Positions 25,248 to 32,822 of a stretch of DNA of 64,000 bases are shown here, in pieces (positions within the stretch are counted from its first letter, which is position 1; every line of letters starts with the position of its first letter). The DNA comes from Brevibacillus fulvus. GTDB lineage: Bacteria; Bacillota; Bacilli; Brevibacillales; Brevibacillaceae. The stretch covers positions 186,001 through 250,000 of the forward strand of contig NZ_JAFBEB010000005.1 of NCBI RefSeq assembly GCF_016908525.1, written 5' to 3'. The position numbers were made by a program, and so were the translations under genes. The notes under the pieces were generated by a model. It was not told the DNA's origin and searched no databases. It was given only the letters and a program-made list of their open reading frames with translations.

Positions 25248-26201
25248 TTAATCAGCCCCCTTGCCTGATTTAATTCGCGGATCAATCACCGCATACAGCA
25301 AATCAACCAGCAAGTTAACGACGACGACTAACAGCGCGGATACGAGGATTGCCCCTTGAACCGTAACATAATCCCGTTTAAACACTGATTCAACAATCAA
25401 CCGGCCAAAGCCTGGAATCGAAAAAATCGATTCGGTAATAACCAAACCGCCCAGCAGACCGGCAACCATGAGACCAGATGTGGTGACAACCGGAATCAAA
25501 GCGTTGCGCAGAACGTGACCAAGGATGGTTTTGACTTCGTTCAAGCCTTTTGCTTTGGCAGTACGAACAAAATCCATGTTCACCACTTCAAGCAAAGAAG
25601 ATCGCAACATTCTCATCAAAACAGCGGATTCACGAAGTCCGGTTGCGATACAAGGAAGAACCATCGCCATCAAGTTTGCTTTTGGATCTTCAAAGAAGGG
25701 AACATAACCGGAGGATGGGAACCAGGTGTGTTCGACGGTAAAATAAATAATGACCATCATCGCCAACCAGAAGTTGGGGATACTCATTCCGCCCAACGCC
25801 AGAAATGAACTGGTGTAGTCAATCCAGGTATTGCGTCTGACTGCGGCCAAAATCCCGGTCGGTATCGCAATGATTAAGGCAAAAATAAATGTTCCGATGG
25901 TCAATTCAATCGTGGCGGGGAGCCGTTGCAAAATCAGATCGGAGACGGGGACGTGGTCGGTGATGGACATGCCCAGATCGCCACGCAACACCTTGCCTAC
26001 CCAATTGAAGTATTGTTGGACGATCGGCTGATCCAATCCCAGTTCTGTCCGCAGTGCCTGATACGCTTCCGGTGTCGCCTCCTGTCCTAAAATGACCCGG
26101 GCAGGATCGCCCGGGATCATATGAATTAAGGAGAATGTCATAATCGACACCAGGAAGAGAATCGGAATGGTTAGCAGTAATCGTTTTACTACAAATAGCA
26201 T
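25248..26201 (-). CDS. Peptide ABC transporter permease (DppB/GsiC type)
   Basis: A 317-residue permease with the DppB/OppB features: first helix LTIPILFLVSIMTFSLIHMIPGDPA, the EAA loop (RTAKAKGLNEVKTILGHVLRNALIP) and the final FGRLIVESVFKRDYVTVQG region. It lies 33 bp after the binding-protein gene. It forms the heterodimeric pore with the DppC-type permease. The family covers dipeptide, nickel and glutathione (GsiC) importers; the GGT in the cluster favours gamma-glutamyl peptides or glutathione. Confidence 0.9.
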   Translation of the reverse strand: MLFVVKRLLLTIPILFLVSIMTFSLIHMIPGDPARVILGQEATPEAYQALRTELGLDQPIVQQYFNWVGKVLRGDLGMSITDHVPVSDLILQRLPATIELTIGTFIFALIIAIPTGILAAVRRNTWIDYTSSFLALGGMSIPNFWLAMMVIIYFTVEHTWFPSSGYVPFFEDPKANLMAMVLPCIATGLRESAVLMRMLRSSLLEVVNMDFVRTAKAKGLNEVKTILGHVLRNALIPVVTTSGLMVAGLLGGLVITESIFSIPGFGRLIVESVFKRDYVTVQGAILVSALLVVVVNLLVDLLYAVIDPRIKSGKGAD

Positions 26202-26234
26202 AACTGATCCTCCCTTGGTGTATGGAATGGTAAA

Positions 26235-27809
26235 TTATTGCTTGTCCACAGTTGCGACGCGGATAATACCATCAGGCACATAGGTAAAGCCAGTCACCTT
26301 TTTGGAGAGTCCGAATTTGTCGTAGTTGTGGTAAATATAGCTGTAGCCGGCATTCTCATGCAGCGCATCCATTGCTTGTTTGTACAGTTCGGCACGTTTG
26401 GCATCATCCAGCTCAGTTCTTGCTTGCTCCATCGCTTTATCCAGTTCAGGTGAAGAAATGCCCGCATAGTTGTTCGGCATATCGGTCACAACGAAGGAAT
26501 AGAAGTTTTGGTCAGGGTCGATCCGTCCGGACCAGCCAAGCTGCAGCGCTTCAAAGTTGCCGTTATCGCCATTTTCCAGCAGCGTTCCATATTCCACTTT
26601 TTCCAGTTGAACATTAATCCCGTACGGTTTCAACATGTTTTGAATAACAGCACCGAATTGTTCGTTGGCAGGCGTGGTGGAAATTTGCAGTTTAAAGCTA
26701 AAGCCGTTTGGTTGTCCGCCTTTTGCCAGCAATTCTTTAATTTCTGCCGCATTTGGTTTCGGAGCGTTGTCTGTCGCTTCATTGTAAGCCATGCTTCCTG
26801 GCGGGAATGGAGACCAGGCAGGTGCGCCGTATCCATCAAACAATACTTTTACCACGGTTTCGCGGTCGATCGCGCGGTCAACGGCTTGCCGCAAATATTG
26901 GTTGGCCAAAGGTCCTTTTTTGGTATTGAGGAACATTCCTTGGTAACCCATGTTTGGCTTGGTGATCGCAGTCAAATTTGGATCTTTGGCAACGGTCGGA
27001 ATTTCCTTGATCGGAATCTCGTCGATGATGTCAACCATGCCGGAACGCAGGTTTTGCACAGCGGCGGAAGTATTGGTGAATACTTTATAAGTCACTTCGT
27101 CGAGTTTCGGCGCGCCATTCCAATAGTTTTCATTTTTCTTCAAAGTGACGTGGTCGCCTTTGACGTGTTCAACGAAAACGAACGGACCGGTACCAACCGG
27201 GTGATTGATGTAATCATCCCCGTACTGTTTTACTGCGGCCGGAGAAACCATCATACCAGCACGGTCAGTCAACACGGAAATAAATGGAGCAAACGGGCTC
27301 TTCAACGTCACAACAACCGTTTTGGCGTCAGGGGTTTCAATTTTATCAACTAAGTTTAATTCCGCTTTACGTTTTGAATTGTCTGACAGATCGCGCTCCA
27401 GGTTGAATTTAACCGCTTCTGCGTTGAAATCCGTTCCGTCCTGGAACTTGATGCCCTCTTTTAATGTAAAAGTGTAGGTTTTCCCGTCTTCGGAAACTTC
27501 ATAGGAATCAACCAGAGCAGGAACGATTTTTCCTTCTGGGCTGATATCGAACAACTTGTCATAAATACTGTTTTGAACTTGGCGATCATACAGTGAAGTG
27601 GAAGCCATCGGATCCATGCTTGGCGGATCTGCTTTCAACGCAATGTTCAAAACTTTTTTCCCAGCTGTTGCTGCGCTGCCTGCATCACTATTGGCTGCGC
27701 CAGAAGATGGTGTGGTTGGTGCAGAAGATTGTCCTCCGCACCCTGCCAGTGCTACCATACTGCCCAAAATCACTGTAGCCAATGTTGCGCTAAATTTTTT
27801 GGAAAACAT
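26235..27809 (-). CDS. Peptide ABC transporter substrate-binding lipoprotein (DppA/GsiB-like)
   Basis: A 524-residue family-5 solute-binding lipoprotein. Signal peptide with lipobox LAGC, a Ser/Ala/Thr-rich linker to about residue 48, then the SBP_bac_5 domain with YEVSEDGKTYTFTLKEGIKFQDG and the GTGPFVFVEHVKGD block. The GYGAPAWSPFPPGSMAYN segment recalls GsiB. It captures peptides outside the cell for the DppBC-type permease. The 80-bp gap to the upstream Lrp gene contains a weak promoter (TTGCTT-N16-CATTAT), so the importer could be made separately from the regulator. Confidence 0.88.
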   Translation of the reverse strand: MFSKKFSATLATVILGSMVALAGCGGQSSAPTTPSSGAANSDAGSAATAGKKVLNIALKADPPSMDPMASTSLYDRQVQNSIYDKLFDISPEGKIVPALVDSYEVSEDGKTYTFTLKEGIKFQDGTDFNAEAVKFNLERDLSDNSKRKAELNLVDKIETPDAKTVVVTLKSPFAPFISVLTDRAGMMVSPAAVKQYGDDYINHPVGTGPFVFVEHVKGDHVTLKKNENYWNGAPKLDEVTYKVFTNTSAAVQNLRSGMVDIIDEIPIKEIPTVAKDPNLTAITKPNMGYQGMFLNTKKGPLANQYLRQAVDRAIDRETVVKVLFDGYGAPAWSPFPPGSMAYNEATDNAPKPNAAEIKELLAKGGQPNGFSFKLQISTTPANEQFGAVIQNMLKPYGINVQLEKVEYGTLLENGDNGNFEALQLGWSGRIDPDQNFYSFVVTDMPNNYAGISSPELDKAMEQARTELDDAKRAELYKQAMDALHENAGYSYIYHNYDKFGLSKKVTGFTYVPDGIIRVATVDKQ

Positions 27810-27889
27810 TGTCGGTGAACCCCTTTCTGTCTCTTTTTTGATTTGAGATAATGTTCAGACTTTTTTATGAAGCAAACCCGAAGGTTAGT

Positions 27890-28366
27890 TCAACGAATGA
27901 ATTTGAATTTCGATTTCAGCACTTTTAACTCCATGATCACATTGGATTTGATAATACCTTCAATCTTGTTCAACTTGTTCATGAAGAACTCTGAAAATTC
28001 TTGATTGTCACGGGTAAAAACTTGGATTAGCAACTGATACTCGCCCGATGTCAAGATAACCAATCTGACTTCAGGAGTCTCTTGCAGTGTGTTTATCACT
28101 GCATCCAGGTAATTGCCGGATACAGCAAGTTGGATGATCGTTTCGACACGGATTCCTGCTTTCACCGGGTTTACGACGCCGATTAAACTGAGAACACCTT
28201 CTTCTTGCATTTGCTGAACGCGCATTCTCACGGTTTTTTCGGTAACGCCAAGTTCTTTGGCGATTTGCGTAAACGGGGTCCGAGCGTTTTCTTCAAGGAA
28301 ACAAACGATTTGGTAATCGAGATCATCCAATTCCGAGTAAAGACTTCGCTGGAAGGAATCGTCCAA
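27890..28366 (-). CDS. ywrC: Lrp/AsnC family regulator (YwrC-like)
   Basis: A 158-residue regulator: N-terminal helix-turn-helix (TQIAKELGVTEKTVRMRVQQM, about residues 33-53) and C-terminal RAM domain (about 66-150) for ligand binding and octamer formation. The start is a TTG at 28366 behind AAAGAGGT. In Bacillus the homologue YwrC (ChrS) lies with ywrA, ywrB and ywrD, and was linked to chromate-responsive control. Here the same set is joined by a five-gene peptide importer. The regulator probably controls the whole cluster and itself through the inverted repeat at 28404-28436. Confidence 0.85.
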   Translation of the reverse strand: MDDSFQRSLYSELDDLDYQIVCFLEENARTPFTQIAKELGVTEKTVRMRVQQMQEEGVLSLIGVVNPVKAGIRVETIIQLAVSGNYLDAVINTLQETPEVRLVILTSGEYQLLIQVFTRDNQEFSEFFMNKLNKIEGIIKSNVIMELKVLKSKFKFIR

Positions 28367-28403
28367 TTTTTTACCTCTTTTCGTATTAAATTTTCTCTTT
28401 GTA

Positions 28404-28436
28404 TCCTAAATACGGTTTAAAAGATTAGATTTAGGA
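28404..28436. promoter_or_regulatory. Perfect inverted repeat upstream of the Lrp/AsnC gene
   Basis: TCCTAAAT (28404-28411) and ATTTAGGA (28429-28436) form a perfect 8-bp dyad with a 17-bp AT-rich spacer, 38-70 bp before the TTG start of the regulator gene. Placement suits an autoregulatory operator. Confidence 0.5.
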
Positions 28437-28698
28437 CGAAATATAAAAACTATTGATCTATATAATAGGCGACTAAATTTAAATATTCAATATCTTTTTT
28501 TAATATTTTTTTATTTTCTTATGGAAATTAACTATTTTTCGACAATTTTTTCATTTCTGTTGTTTATCCGTTTCCGAGGTGGACTGCCAACAAAAAATTT
28601 TTTGCTTTTGTCCGTTACTTACTGCGCGGCAACTTCTTTACTTGTCGGTCAGTCAGCTCTAAAATGTGTTACATTAAGCAGACGAAACAGATTACAAA
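28437..28698. other. AT-rich divergent intergenic region
   Basis: No gene or RNA recognised. It is strongly AT-rich with many homopolymer runs, and a TATAAT at about 28458-28464 lies in it without a convincing -35. It must contain the promoter of the plus-strand Bcr/CflA gene. Confidence 0.4.
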
Positions 28699-28720
28699 GA
28701 GTGGAGAGTGGAGAGTGGAG
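28699..28720 (+). repeat. Three tandem GAGTGGA heptamers forming the ribosome binding site of the exporter gene
   Basis: GAGTGGA occurs three times head to tail (28699-28719), followed by GAGAAGCGA and the ATG at 28727. The last copy supplies the Shine-Dalgarno-like GGAG. Copy-number changes would alter the number or distance of SD sequences without touching the reading frame. Confidence 0.7.
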
Positions 28721-28726
28721 AAGCGA

Positions 28727-29950
28727 ATGAACGACATGGAAGTTGCATCCGCAGCGCCGGTGAGGACGCGAAGACTATGGATGGCCGTAATTTTGGGGGC
28801 TTTGTCTGCATTTGGGCCGTTGTCACTCGACATGTACTTGCCTTCTTTGCCAAGGTTAGCCGAAGAACTGCATACAAGCGCATCTACGGCACAATTGAGT
28901 TTGACCGCCTGCTTGCTCGGGCTGTCGCTAGGGCAATTATTGGCCGGGCCAGTAAGCGACGTGCGCGGGCGCCGCAAACCGTTGCTGATCGGATTGGCGA
29001 TCTATTGTGTCTCATCATTTTTATGCGCGATGACTCCGACGATTTGGGGTTTAATTTTGCTTCGCTTTATGCAAGGGGCTGCAGGGGCAGCCGGGATTGT
29101 GCTCTCGCGGGCGATGGCCAGAGACATGTACGCAGGCCCGGAATTAACTCGATTTTTTTCCTTACTGATGCTGGTTAACGGGGTTGCCCCGATTTTTGCG
29201 CCGATTGCCGGCGGACAGCTTTTGCAGATCACTTCCTGGCAAGGAGTGTTCGTCGTGTTGGGCTTGATCGGGTTGATCATGTTTTTGGTTGTGGCTTTTG
29301 GATTGCCGGAAACTTTGCCAGCGCAAAAACGTTCCAGCGGAGGGCTCAAAAACACCTTTGCCACATTCGGCGGATTGCTTACCGATCGTGTGTTCATGGG
29401 CTTTGCCTTGTCGCAAGGTCTGGTGATCGCAGCAATGTTTGCATATATATCCGGTTCTCCCTTCGTGCTGCAAGATATTTATGGCATGTCCCCGCAAATG
29501 TTCAGCCTCTGCTTTGCGGTCAATGGGGTTGGGATCATCATCGCGGGGCAGATGACCGGCAGATTGGCCGCCCGGCTCGGCGAGGTCAGACTGCTTGCCG
29601 CCGGACTCGCACTTGCCTCCATCAGCGGAATCCTCTTGCTGTTGATGATCTTGCTGAAAGCAGGCTTAATCGGCATCCTGCTCCCCTTGTTTATTGTCGT
29701 CTCCTGTGTCGGAATTGTCAGTACCAGTGCATTTTCGCTGGCCATGCAAAATCAGGCCAAATCGGCAGGAAGCGCTTCGGCCCTGCTCGGAGTTCTTTCT
29801 TTTATCTTTGGCGGTTTGGTGGCTCCGCTCGTCGGCCTCGGGGGCAGTCAGACGGCGATCCCCATGGGCGTCGTCATTGCGGCAGCGGAAGTCGGCTCCG
29901 TACTTTGTTACCTTGGACTTGCGGGGCGCCGCAGAACAAACGAAGAGTAA
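28727..29950 (+). CDS. Bcr/CflA family MFS drug exporter
   Basis: A 407-residue, 12-helix major facilitator. It carries the Bcr/CflA signatures: FGPLSLDMYLPSLPRL in helix 1, the loop motif GPVSDVRGRRKPLL, and RFMQGAAGAAGIVLSRAMARD in helix 4. Such proteins export sulfonamides, bicyclomycin or peptides with proton antiport. ATG at 28727 is chosen because it follows the GGAG of the heptamer repeat; an in-frame ATG upstream would lie inside untranslated repeats. A second ATG follows at 28736. Monocistronic with a shared terminator. Confidence 0.88.
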   Translation: MNDMEVASAAPVRTRRLWMAVILGALSAFGPLSLDMYLPSLPRLAEELHTSASTAQLSLTACLLGLSLGQLLAGPVSDVRGRRKPLLIGLAIYCVSSFLCAMTPTIWGLILLRFMQGAAGAAGIVLSRAMARDMYAGPELTRFFSLLMLVNGVAPIFAPIAGGQLLQITSWQGVFVVLGLIGLIMFLVVAFGLPETLPAQKRSSGGLKNTFATFGGLLTDRVFMGFALSQGLVIAAMFAYISGSPFVLQDIYGMSPQMFSLCFAVNGVGIIIAGQMTGRLAARLGEVRLLAAGLALASISGILLLLMILLKAGLIGILLPLFIVVSCVGIVSTSAFSLAMQNQAKSAGSASALLGVLSFIFGGLVAPLVGLGGSQTAIPMGVVIAAAEVGSVLCYLGLAGRRRTNEE

Positions 29951-29956
29951 ACAAAA

Positions 29957-30005
29957 AATCCGCCTTATCGGCAAAAGAACTGTCGCTTGCCGAACGAGGC
30001 GGATT
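29957..30005. terminator. Bidirectional terminator between the exporter gene and fumC
   Basis: AATCCGCCT (29957-29965) pairs with AGGCGGATT (29997-30005); a second stem TCGGCAA/TTGCCGA is nested inside. Six A before and six T after. Confidence 0.85.
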
Positions 30006-30015
30006 GCTTTTTTGT

Positions 30016-31404
30016 CTATTCTCTCGGGTGAATCATCAACTCCGGCCGCACAATTTGGTCAAACTCCTCTTCTGTCAGCAACTTGCTCTGAATCGCTGCC
30101 TGCTTGAGAGTAAGTCCCTCTCTATGGGCCAATTTGGCTACTTCAGCCGCCTTTTCATAGCCGATATGCGGATTCAATGCCGTGACCAACATCAGCGAAT
30201 TTTCCAAATGAGCTTTGATCACCGAGCGGTTTGGCTCAATTCCGATTGCCAGATTGTCGTGGAATGAGCGGATGGAATCAGCGAGCAGCCGTACCGATTG
30301 CAAGAAATTGTAAATAAGCACCGGTTTAAATACATTTAGCTCAAAATTTCCCTGGCTGGCAGCAAAACCGATCGTGGCATCATTGCCCATTACCTGGCAG
30401 GCAACCATCGTTAACGCTTCGCTTTGTGTCGGATTCACCTTGCCTGGCATGATCGAGCTGCCCGGCTCATTGGCGGGAATGGTGATCTCGCCAATGCCGC
30501 TGCGCGGTCCACTGGCCAGCCAGCGCACATCGTTGGCAATCTTCATCAAGTCTGCGGCTAACGCTTTTAACGCTCCGTGCGAATAAACCAACTCGTCATG
30601 GCTCGTCAACGCATGGAACTTGTTTTTGGCCGTTACAAATTTTTTGCCGGTCTGACGGCTGATCTCCTCCGCTACCATCTGTCCAAAGCGCGGGTGCGCA
30701 TTGATGCCGGTACCGACCGCTGTTCCGCCGATTGCCAACTCCCGCAAAGGCTCCAGAGTCGCCTTTATCATTTCTTCCGTTTTTTCCAACATCCGCTGCC
30801 AACCACTGATTTCTTGCCCCAGCGTCAAGGGGGTGGCATCCTGCAGATGGGTTCGGCCGATTTTGATGATATCGGCAAACTGCTCGCTTTTTTTCCGCAA
30901 TGTGTCTTTCAATGTTTCCAAGGCAGGCAACAGCTGATCTTCCAGCGCCATGACAGCAACGACATGCATCGCCGTCGGAAAAGTATCGTTGGAACTTTGC
31001 GATTTATTGACATCATCATTGGGGTGGATGCGCTGTTCGTACCCCCGCTCTGCCAAAAGTTGATTGGCGCGATTGGCAATGACCTCATTTACATTCATAT
31101 TTGTCTGGGTTCCGCTTCCGGTTTGCCAAACGACCAACGGAAAATGATCGTCCCATTTTCCCTGGCGAATCTCCTCGGCGGCTTCAACAATGGCATCCGC
31201 CTTCGCTTGCTCCAGCTTGCCAAGTTGCAAATTGACGAGCGCGGCGCTTTTTTTCAATATGGCGAAAACGCGAATCAGTTCCAGCGGCATTTTTTCAGTG
31301 CCAATCTTGAAGTTTTGCAAACTGCGTTGCGTTTGGGCGGCCCAAAGCTTGTCGGCTGGTACCGCGATCTCCCCCAGCGTATCTTTTTCCGTCCTGTATT
31401 CCAT
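30016..31404 (-). CDS. fumC: Fumarate hydratase, class II
   Basis: Interconverts fumarate and malate in the TCA cycle; homotetramer, no iron-sulfur cluster. At 462 residues it has the full superfamily signature [11 protein letters not shown] with the flexible catalytic serine loop, the [12 protein letters not shown] block, and the catalytic His region [19 protein letters not shown] at 31404 follows AAAGGAGG. It lies downstream of the lipoate ligase gene on the same strand with an 88-bp gap that holds a possible promoter (TTGTCT with TAAAAT), so it may be transcribed separately. Confidence 0.95.
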   Translation of the reverse strand: MEYRTEKDTLGEIAVPADKLWAAQTQRSLQNFKIGTEKMPLELIRVFAILKKSAALVNLQLGKLEQAKADAIVEAAEEIRQGKWDDHFPLVVWQTGSGTQTNMNVNEVIANRANQLLAERGYEQRIHPNDDVNKSQSSNDTFPTAMHVVAVMALEDQLLPALETLKDTLRKKSEQFADIIKIGRTHLQDATPLTLGQEISGWQRMLEKTEEMIKATLEPLRELAIGGTAVGTGINAHPRFGQMVAEEISRQTGKKFVTAKNKFHALTSHDELVYSHGALKALAADLMKIANDVRWLASGPRSGIGEITIPANEPGSSIMPGKVNPTQSEALTMVACQVMGNDATIGFAASQGNFELNVFKPVLIYNFLQSVRLLADSIRSFHDNLAIGIEPNRSVIKAHLENSLMLVTALNPHIGYEKAAEVAKLAHREGLTLKQAAIQSKLLTEEEFDQIVRPELMIHPRE

Positions 31405-31491
31405 GTTTGACCCTCCTTTTTCCGTATGGTGCCTGGTCTATTTTCCCCTTACTCGTATTTTAGCTAGTTCTCCTTCGATTCAGACAAGCTT

Positions 31492-32478
31492 CTATAACAA
31501 TTCCAGCCATTCCGCCGAAGTGATTGGACCAAAATAGTGCGGCAAATCAATCTGCGCAGAAACAGCGGCAAGCGCTGTCCGATCATAGCGAACACCAATC
31601 AGTTTCTCCTCTACCTCGCGGACATCACCTTGGCCAAAAAAGTCGCCGTAAATGGCAGCGGTCCGAATGATCCCCCCCTCAACATAGAGCCGCACGTCAA
31701 AAGTGCCTGTGCCGAGCCGTTTGACGTGCTGAACGTTAAAGGCCGGCGACTTTCCATAGTTCCAATCCCAATTCCGATACCGTTCGTTCGTCAGTTTGTC
31801 AACCTGTTGCCAATCGCTCGCTGACAACTCGTACCTATGGATGTCCGAACCCTCGAAAATCGATTCGAGCAAATATTGTTTGAATTGCTCGATCGTCATC
31901 GGCTCCCGCAAAAACTCGGTAATATTGGCGACGCGGCTGCGCACCGACTTGACCCCTTTGGACTTGATTTTTTCCGGGTTGACCTTCAAGGCCGAAGCGA
32001 CATGTTCCATCTGTGAATCAAACAGCAACGTGCCATGCGTAAACATCCTGCCTTTGGTTGCAAACTGGGCGTTGCCGGAAATTTTCCGCTCTCCGACCTG
32101 AATATCGTTTCGACCGGTCAATTCTGCCGCAACCCCCAGCTTATGCAGCGCTTTCACGACAGGTTCCGTAAACTTGCGATAATTGTGAAAGGACTGTCCA
32201 TCGTCCTTGGTAATAAAGCTGAAATTGAGATTGCCCAAATCGTGATAGACGGCTCCGCCTCCCGATAACCGGCGTACTACCTGGATGCCGTTTTGTTCCA
32301 CGTACTCTTGGTTGATTTCTTCCGCTGTGTTCTGATTTCGACCAATGATGATCGACGGTCCGTTTATGTAAAACAACAAATAGTCATTTTCGATCGGGAA
32401 GTTTTTCAGGGCGTATTCCTCCAACGCAAGATTGCGTGCAGGATCGGTAATATTTTGATTATCAATAAACAACAGCAT
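31492..32478 (-). CDS. lplA: Lipoate-protein ligase A family protein
   Basis: Activates lipoate with ATP and attaches it to lipoyl domains of 2-oxoacid dehydrogenases and GcvH. The 328-residue protein has the ligase core motif RRLSGGGAVYHD (about 69-80), KISGNAQ (about 131-137, lipoyl-AMP binding lysine) and an LplA-type C-terminal domain, so it should be a full ligase (LplJ-like), not a LipM/LipL transferase. ATG at 32478 is 9 nt from AGGAGG. Its upstream region has an extended -10 and, further up, a promoter-hairpins-terminator array that may attenuate it. Confidence 0.92.
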   Translation of the reverse strand: MLLFIDNQNITDPARNLALEEYALKNFPIENDYLLFYINGPSIIIGRNQNTAEEINQEYVEQNGIQVVRRLSGGGAVYHDLGNLNFSFITKDDGQSFHNYRKFTEPVVKALHKLGVAAELTGRNDIQVGERKISGNAQFATKGRMFTHGTLLFDSQMEHVASALKVNPEKIKSKGVKSVRSRVANITEFLREPMTIEQFKQYLLESIFEGSDIHRYELSASDWQQVDKLTNERYRNWDWNYGKSPAFNVQHVKRLGTGTFDVRLYVEGGIIRTAAIYGDFFGQGDVREVEEKLIGVRYDRTALAAVSAQIDLPHYFGPITSAEWLELL

Positions 32479-32532
32479 CCATTTATTCCTCCTTGGCAAA
32501 ATTCCAAGATATTAACTAGCGGCTTATGTTCT

Positions 32533-32541
32533 ATTGTAACA
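32533..32541 (-). promoter_or_regulatory. Extended -10 element close to lplA
   Basis: TGT-TACAAT on the minus strand, about 55 bp before the lplA start and downstream of the terminator at 32591-32626. If active, it transcribes lplA independently of the hairpin array. The -35 region is poor. Confidence 0.4.
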
Positions 32542-32590
32542 TTTTCCGCCTGCAAAACTGCAGTTGCGCAACACTTGACGTCGGCTGCAA

Positions 32591-32626
32591 ACAAAACAGG
32601 AGAGCACGATTCTCCCGTGCCCTCCT
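32591..32626 (-). terminator. Intrinsic terminator downstream of the ANTAR-type hairpins
   Basis: On the minus strand AGGAG-G-GCACG pairs with CGTGC-T-CTCCT (one internal mismatch, 7-nt loop), followed by GTTTTGTTTG. It lies 6 nt after the second hairpin and 113 nt before the lplA start codon. Confidence 0.75.
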
Positions 32627-32632
32627 CAGTTT

Positions 32633-32680
32633 GGATACGCCTTTGTATCCCCCTATTCGTTTTATCACGCCAGTGTGATA
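32633..32680 (-). ncRNA. Tandem hexaloop hairpins, candidate ANTAR-protein RNA target
   Basis: Read on the minus strand: hairpin 1 (32663-32680) TATCAC-ACTGGC-GTGATA, a 12-nt linker, hairpin 2 (32633-32650) GGATAC-AAAGGC-GTATCC. Both stems are perfect 6-bp stems and both loops are hexanucleotides with A at position 1 and G at position 4. That is the known recognition signature of ANTAR antitermination proteins such as EutV. A consensus promoter starts the RNA within a few nucleotides of hairpin 1, and a terminator follows hairpin 2. The divergent neighbour encodes an ANTAR protein. Either an attenuator leader of lplA or a short decoy RNA of about 90 nt. Confidence 0.75.
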
Positions 32681-32685
32681 CCTCT

Positions 32686-32714
32686 ATTTTAGAAGCGGAG
32701 CGAACTTATGTCAA
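32686..32714 (-). promoter_or_regulatory. Consensus sigma-A promoter driving the hairpin RNA
   Basis: TTGACA (32709-32714), exactly 17 bp, TAAAAT (32686-32691), pointing toward lplA. Predicted start at about 32679-32683, at the foot of the first hairpin. The -35 lies inside GlnR-type box A. Confidence 0.85.
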
Positions 32715-32725
32715 GTTATATGACA
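32709..32725. promoter_or_regulatory. GlnR/TnrA-type box A
   Basis: TGTCA-AGTTATA-TGACA matches TGTNA-N7-TNACA at every defined position; with the flanking A and T the arms are 6 bp. It covers the -35 of the hairpin-RNA promoter, a position typical for repression. Confidence 0.7.
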
Positions 32726-32751
32726 TTAAATCAGCGATTTACACTTGATAC

Positions 32752-32780
32752 TAGACTTAAATGCGACTTGATGTTATATT
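32752..32780 (+). promoter_or_regulatory. Promoter of the ANTAR gene
   Basis: TAGACT (32752-32757), 17 bp, TATATT (32775-32780), 43 bp before the ATG. Its -10 lies in GlnR-type box B. Confidence 0.6.
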
Positions 32781-32788
32781 ATTTAACA
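32772..32788. promoter_or_regulatory. GlnR/TnrA-type box B
   Basis: TGTTA-TATTATT-TAACA, again a full match to TGTNA-N7-TNACA, covering the -10 and start of the ANTAR gene promoter. Its centre is 63 bp (six turns of 10.5 bp) from that of box A. Confidence 0.7.
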
Positions 32789-32822
32789 TTAACTTGCAAA
32801 CAGTCAAAGGGAGGCATTCAGG

